Shown piece after piece: positions 43,775 to 47,205 of a DNA stretch of 47,205 bases (its first letter is position 1; each line of letters opens with the position of its first letter). Source of the DNA: an uncultured beta proteobacterium (GTDB lineage Bacteria > Pseudomonadota > Gammaproteobacteria > Burkholderiales > Burkholderiaceae); NCBI GenBank assembly GCA_903944725.1, contig CAJASX010000066.1:1-47205 (forward strand). Direction: 5' to 3'. The notes beneath the pieces were generated by a model. It was not told where the DNA came from. It saw nothing but the letters and a program-made list of their open reading frames with translations, and searched no databases. A program made the position numbers and the translations under genes.

Positions 43775-43810
43775 ATGAAACAAGTTCAGCACATGAAACA
43801 AGTTCAGCAA
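43775..43810. repeat. 18-base tandem duplication at the PCuAC start
   Basis: Two copies of an 18-base unit, differing only in the last base, encode MKQVQH and MKQVQQ. Each copy supplies a candidate start codon, at 43775 and at 43793. The first has GAGGAAG directly upstream. Confidence 0.85.
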
Positions 43811-44260
43811 TTAAAACTACGACTATTTTTTTTAAGTGGTTTGCTACTTGCACTTAGTGCAAATGCTCAAAATGCTCAAGTCGGTCAAATTAAAATTGAG
43901 AGTGCCTATACCCGAGCTACCGTCCCCGGACAAAAAGTAGCAGGTGGCTTTATGAAAATTATTGATCAAGGCGCCGCTGATCAATTAATTAGTGCTAGCT
44001 CACCCGTAGCCGATGAGGTGCAACTGCATACGATGTCGATGGAAGGTAATACGATGCAAATGCGTCAAGTAAAAGCGATTGATGTGCCTGCCACGGGCGT
44101 AGTCGAATTAAAACCAGGTGGCTTGCACTTGATGTTTATGGGCATCAAGACGCCGTTAAAAGCTGGTGATTTGATTCCCGTGAAATTAAAATTTGCTAAA
44201 GCGGGTGAAGTTGAAGTGAAATTACCAGTACAGCCAATGGGCCACACGGGGGCCCATTAA
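43775..44260 (+). CDS. PCu(A)C-type periplasmic copper chaperone
   Basis: The secreted protein (signal peptide ending LSANA-Q) has one PCuAC domain with the complete copper motif H-x10-M-x21-H-x-M: His85, Met96, His118 and Met120, counting from 43775. Such chaperones deliver Cu(I) to the CuA or CuB site of cytochrome oxidase. It closes the copper operon after the TlpA-like gene. The frame reaches back to 43748, but the ATG at 43775 has a GAGGAAG site. The 18-base tandem repeat gives a second possible start. Confidence 0.9.
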   Translation: MKQVQHMKQVQQLKLRLFFLSGLLLALSANAQNAQVGQIKIESAYTRATVPGQKVAGGFMKIIDQGAADQLISASSPVADEVQLHTMSMEGNTMQMRQVKAIDVPATGVVELKPGGLHLMFMGIKTPLKAGDLIPVKLKFAKAGEVEVKLPVQPMGHTGAH

Positions 44261-44280
44261 CTGCTTGGAGTGCATTGTTG

Positions 44281-44310
44281 AGCGCCTTGAGTTTGGGTTA
44301 GGCGCTTTTA
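44281..44310 (+). terminator. Terminator at the end of the copper operon
   Basis: AGCGCCT (44281-44287) pairs with AGGCGCT (44300-44306), followed by TTTT. It lies between the convergent PCuAC and ilvD genes and touches the ilvD stop. The T-tract is short. Confidence 0.6.
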
Positions 44311-46038
44311 GTCTAAGTTCAAATCGGTCACTGCACCTTTGCTGGCGCTGCTAGCAAGGAAAGCATATTTGGCTAAAAGGCCGCGGGTGTAACGGGGCTG
44401 GGGTTGCTTCCAAGCAGCACGACGTTTGGCAATTTCAGCTTCGCTCACATTCAGTTGAATGAGTAATTTATTTGCGTCGATAGTAACTGAGTCGCCTTCT
44501 TCAATTAAGGCAATCGTGCCACCAACAAAGGCTTCTGGAGCTACATGACCGACTACCATGCCCCAAGTGCCTCCCGAGAAGCGGCCATCGGTAATGAGGC
44601 CTACCGATTCACCTAAGCCTTGGCCCACTAGAGCAGAGGTAGGTGCCAACATTTCGCGCATGCCTGGACCACCCTTAGGACCTTCATAGCGAATAATCAT
44701 GACATCGCCCGGTAGAATTTTTTGCGCCATGATCGCGGCCATGGCATCATCTTCAGAATTAAAAACTCTAGCTGGTCCAGTGATCGATGGATTTTTTAAG
44801 CCTGTAATTTTTGCCACACAACCTTCTGGTGAAATATTGCCTTTTAAAATCGCTAAATGACCGTGAGGATATAAAGGGTTTTCGAGGGTGCGGATGACGT
44901 TTTGATCGGCACGCGGAACTGACGGCACATCTTTCAAAACTTCAGCAATCGTCTTGCCAGTGATGGTGATGCAATCACCATGTAATAAACCACCATCGAG
45001 CAAAATCTTCATTACCTGGGGAATACCGCCAGCTTGATGTAGGTCGGTCGCCAAATAATTACCTGAAGGTTTCATATCAACTATGACGGGTACCCGTTTG
45101 CGAATTCGTTCGAAATCATCAATCGTCCAATCGATTTCTGCGGCACTGGTAATGGCCAAGAAATGCAGTACTGCATTAGTTGAGCCGCCCACTGCCATGA
45201 TCACACTGACGGCATTTTCAATCGATTTTTTTGTGATGATGTCACGGGGGCGTAAATTATTTTTAATCGCCTCGACTAAAACAATGGCCGATTCATGCGC
45301 GCTAGCGACTTTTTCGGCATCTTCATTGGCCATTGTTGAAGAGTAGGGCAAGCTCATGCCTAGTGCTTCAAAAGATGAACTCATGGTATTAGCGGTATAC
45401 ATACCTCCGCAAGAACCGCTACCAGGGCAGGCGTGTTGTTCTACACCTTTGAGGTCAATTTCACTTAAGCGTCCAGAGGTAAATTCACCCACTGCTTCAA
45501 AGGCAGAAACAATATTAAGCTCTTTGCCTTTGTAGTGACCGGGTTTAATCGTACCGCCGTAGACGTATATACCAGGTACATTGGTACGCGCCAAGGCCAT
45601 CATGCCGCCCGGCATATTTTTATCGCATCCACCTATTACGACAACCCCATCTTGCCATAAGCCATTGACACAGGTTTCAATGCTGTCGGCAATGACTTCG
45701 CGTGAGACAAGGGAATATTTCATGCCCTCAGTACCCATGCCAATACCATCGGATACAGTAGGGGTGCCAAATACTTGTGCTTTAGCGCCAGCTTCCTCAA
45801 GGGCAGTAATCGCAGCATCTGCCAATTTCTGCAGGCCACTATTGCATGGGGTAATGGTGGAATGGCCATTGGCTACCCCTACCATCGGTTTAACAAAGTC
45901 TTGCTCTTGATAGCCCATGGCGTAATACATCGACCGGTTAGGAGCGCGGGCCACGCCCTCGGTAACCATTCGTGAACGCGCATTGAGGCGGCGGGGGGCG
46001 CCAGTATTTTTGGGGCTGACAGGACTTGTATTTGTCAT
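44308..46038 (-). CDS. ilvD: Dihydroxy-acid dehydratase
   Basis: This 576-residue iron-sulfur enzyme dehydrates 2,3-dihydroxyisovalerate and its homologue in valine, leucine and isoleucine synthesis. The cluster and substrate motifs are [16 protein letters not shown] and [16 protein letters not shown]. The C-terminal [19 protein letters not shown] is complete. The ATG at 46038 is preceded by GGAGAAG. It is a single gene, divergent from the RodZ-like gene. Confidence 0.95.
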   Translation of the reverse strand: MTNTSPVSPKNTGAPRRLNARSRMVTEGVARAPNRSMYYAMGYQEQDFVKPMVGVANGHSTITPCNSGLQKLADAAITALEEAGAKAQVFGTPTVSDGIGMGTEGMKYSLVSREVIADSIETCVNGLWQDGVVVIGGCDKNMPGGMMALARTNVPGIYVYGGTIKPGHYKGKELNIVSAFEAVGEFTSGRLSEIDLKGVEQHACPGSGSCGGMYTANTMSSSFEALGMSLPYSSTMANEDAEKVASAHESAIVLVEAIKNNLRPRDIITKKSIENAVSVIMAVGGSTNAVLHFLAITSAAEIDWTIDDFERIRKRVPVIVDMKPSGNYLATDLHQAGGIPQVMKILLDGGLLHGDCITITGKTIAEVLKDVPSVPRADQNVIRTLENPLYPHGHLAILKGNISPEGCVAKITGLKNPSITGPARVFNSEDDAMAAIMAQKILPGDVMIIRYEGPKGGPGMREMLAPTSALVGQGLGESVGLITDGRFSGGTWGMVVGHVAPEAFVGGTIALIEEGDSVTIDANKLLIQLNVSEAEIAKRRAAWKQPQPRYTRGLLAKYAFLASSASKGAVTDLNLD

Positions 46039-46170
46039 ATAACTTCTCCAGAATAGGCACCTTAGTCGTGCAAAAGACGATGAAAGTAAGACTTTACAAG
46101 ATTTAAGCTCGAATTGCCCCTAGGGCTACTATTTTTTGAATAAAATAGCTGTTTCAATCAACGATTAATT

Positions 46171-47172
46171 ATGCGCAAGGATAAGATTCCCAAGATTCAT
46201 TGTTTGGCATTTATTGAGGCCAGGCAAAGGCTTGGCCTGAGTATTGAGGCATTAGCACTTGATGCTTGTCTCTCAAAAAAGCAAATTCAGCAAATTGAGA
46301 ATGGCGAGCAAAGTGCATTTTATTCAGCAGCATTAAAACTACGTTCGGCCCAAAAAGTTGCCACAATTTTGGGCTTAGACGAAGCAGATTATCTTGAAGC
46401 AGAAATTGTGGCGCCCCCAGTTTTAGTTAATGTATCGGCACCAACACCAACACCAACACCAGTAGCAGCAGCATTGCCTACGCCTGCTTCAGCACCAGCA
46501 GCTGAGAAAGCGCATGCACCAGTACTAGAGATAGAAAAGTTACCAGCCTCGTCGCAAAAATCGAAGCCTGTACCTACTGATTTACAAATAAAGGATCAGC
46601 AGAGAAAATTATTTTTGTATGCCAGCGTTGCTGCTGCACTCGTTTTTGCGATTATTAATTTTGGCAACGATTTTTCAAATTTAAGCATGACTGCATCACC
46701 TAACACGACTGTAAATAGTACAACAGTTGTCGCACCACCACCACCTTCTGCGCCACTAGCTGCCGCACCTGAATTAGCTAAGCAAGAGGTCACCCCCGCT
46801 GCATCTGAGCTTTCGACCGTGGCTTTAAATAATCAGCCCAATCCAAAAGTATCGCCCGCTATTGCCAGTGATATTGCTTGTCCAAAAATAGATGGTAACC
46901 CTTTCATATTTAAGACGTCTTTTCCAAGCAAGGCAGGCGATATGGTTTACGTGCAAAGCTTAAGCCAGCAGGTGATTTGTGTGATTGACGCTGCTGGAAA
47001 AGAACAAAGCCAGTCGCTTGAGGCTGGGGCAGGCTATTCTTTTTACGGAGCGCCGCCATTCAAACTATTAACAGCAGGCTTAGCTCAGACAGAGATTTAT
47101 TTTCAAGGAATGCGCGTAAGACCTTCTAATCCTGCAGCAAAAACACTGATTTTAGAAGAAGCAAGTTTTTAG
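46171..47172 (+). CDS. RodZ-like protein: HTH, membrane span and periplasmic domain
   Basis: The 333-residue protein has an N-terminal Xre-like helix-turn-helix (about residues 9-70, with RLGLSIEALALDACLSKKQIQQIENGEQ). A Pro/Ala linker (PTPTPTP) follows, then one hydrophobic span (LFLYASVAAALVFAIINF, about 149-166), a second Pro/Ala-rich stretch, and a C-terminal beta domain (about 240-333). The layout is that of RodZ, which anchors MreB to the membrane and shapes the cell, but the C domain is not clearly DUF4115. No mreB is nearby. A microsatellite of ACACCA units encodes the first linker. Confidence 0.65.
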   Translation: MRKDKIPKIHCLAFIEARQRLGLSIEALALDACLSKKQIQQIENGEQSAFYSAALKLRSAQKVATILGLDEADYLEAEIVAPPVLVNVSAPTPTPTPVAAALPTPASAPAAEKAHAPVLEIEKLPASSQKSKPVPTDLQIKDQQRKLFLYASVAAALVFAIINFGNDFSNLSMTASPNTTVNSTTVVAPPPPSAPLAAAPELAKQEVTPAASELSTVALNNQPNPKVSPAIASDIACPKIDGNPFIFKTSFPSKAGDMVYVQSLSQQVICVIDAAGKEQSQSLEAGAGYSFYGAPPFKLLTAGLAQTEIYFQGMRVRPSNPAAKTLILEEASF

Positions 47173-47205
47173 ATTGCTGATTCGTTAACTTCGCCAGTAC
47201 GAATA

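Overview
The window looks like chromosomal DNA of a free-living, probably freshwater betaproteobacterium of the Burkholderiaceae, most like Polynucleobacter. This rests on the gene set and order (DUF3460-scpA-panC, a RhlE-type helicase next to ubiC, dcd beside an Orn/Lys/Arg decarboxylase), dense packing, AT-leaning codon use, many tripartite-tricarboxylate receptor (Bug) proteins and light-harvesting genes. The genus is an inference. I see no prophage, IS element, CRISPR array or rRNA; the only intact RNA gene is tRNA-Thr(CGT).

Layout. 1-533: a cobalamin riboswitch on the minus strand, controlling a gene cut off at the left edge. 537-6469: an oxalate-degradation block with a Crp/Fnr regulator, an FNR-type operator, oxalyl-CoA decarboxylase, formyl-CoA:oxalate CoA-transferase, a stand-alone ALDH1L1-type formyl hydrolase/transferase and a Bug receptor. 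6496-22627: mostly housekeeping genes (panC, scpA, metG, fdhD, dcd, a basic-amino-acid decarboxylase, argH, hemC, hemD, ubiC, a DEAD-box helicase, leuE, msrA, pdxH, tcdA). 22634-23688: two tandem units, each made of a structured leader RNA, a tiny secreted protein and a near-identical terminator. 23987-32960: an amino-acid permease with alanine dehydrogenase, a DUF3501/Fe-S pair, a GDT1-type cation exporter, pepN, fbp and tRNA-Thr. 33070-36764: a small lipoprotein and a complete tctCBA transporter. 36912-39042: a peripheral antenna operon (pucB, pucA, pucC and a 28-residue membrane microprotein). 39110-44260: a probable copper-acquisition operon (DUF2946, TonB receptor, BNR/sialidase-like protein, TlpA-like protein, PCuAC). 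44308-47172: ilvD and a RodZ-like protein.

How the genes work together. Oxalate is activated by CoA transfer, oxalyl-CoA is decarboxylated to formyl-CoA, and the formyl group is recycled to formate or, as I propose, handled by the ALDH1L1-type protein. The neighbouring regulator carries an FNR-like E-x-x-S-R recognition helix, and a perfect TTGAC-N4-GTCAA site lies where a class II activator would bind upstream of oxc. A similar site lies upstream of tctCBA. The antenna operon has a consensus sigma70 promoter whose -10 lies inside a TGT-N12-ACA palindrome of the PpsR/CrtJ type. The alpha polypeptide carries Phe44-Leu45 instead of Tyr44-Trp45, the hallmark of blue-shifted B800-820 (LH3) antennae. 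No reaction-centre or bacteriochlorophyll genes are present here.

The least-explained signals are the duplicated leader RNA with compensatory base changes, the antenna operon with its microprotein, the formyl-handling enzyme of the oxalate block, and the copper operon with its Cys/His-motif BNR protein.
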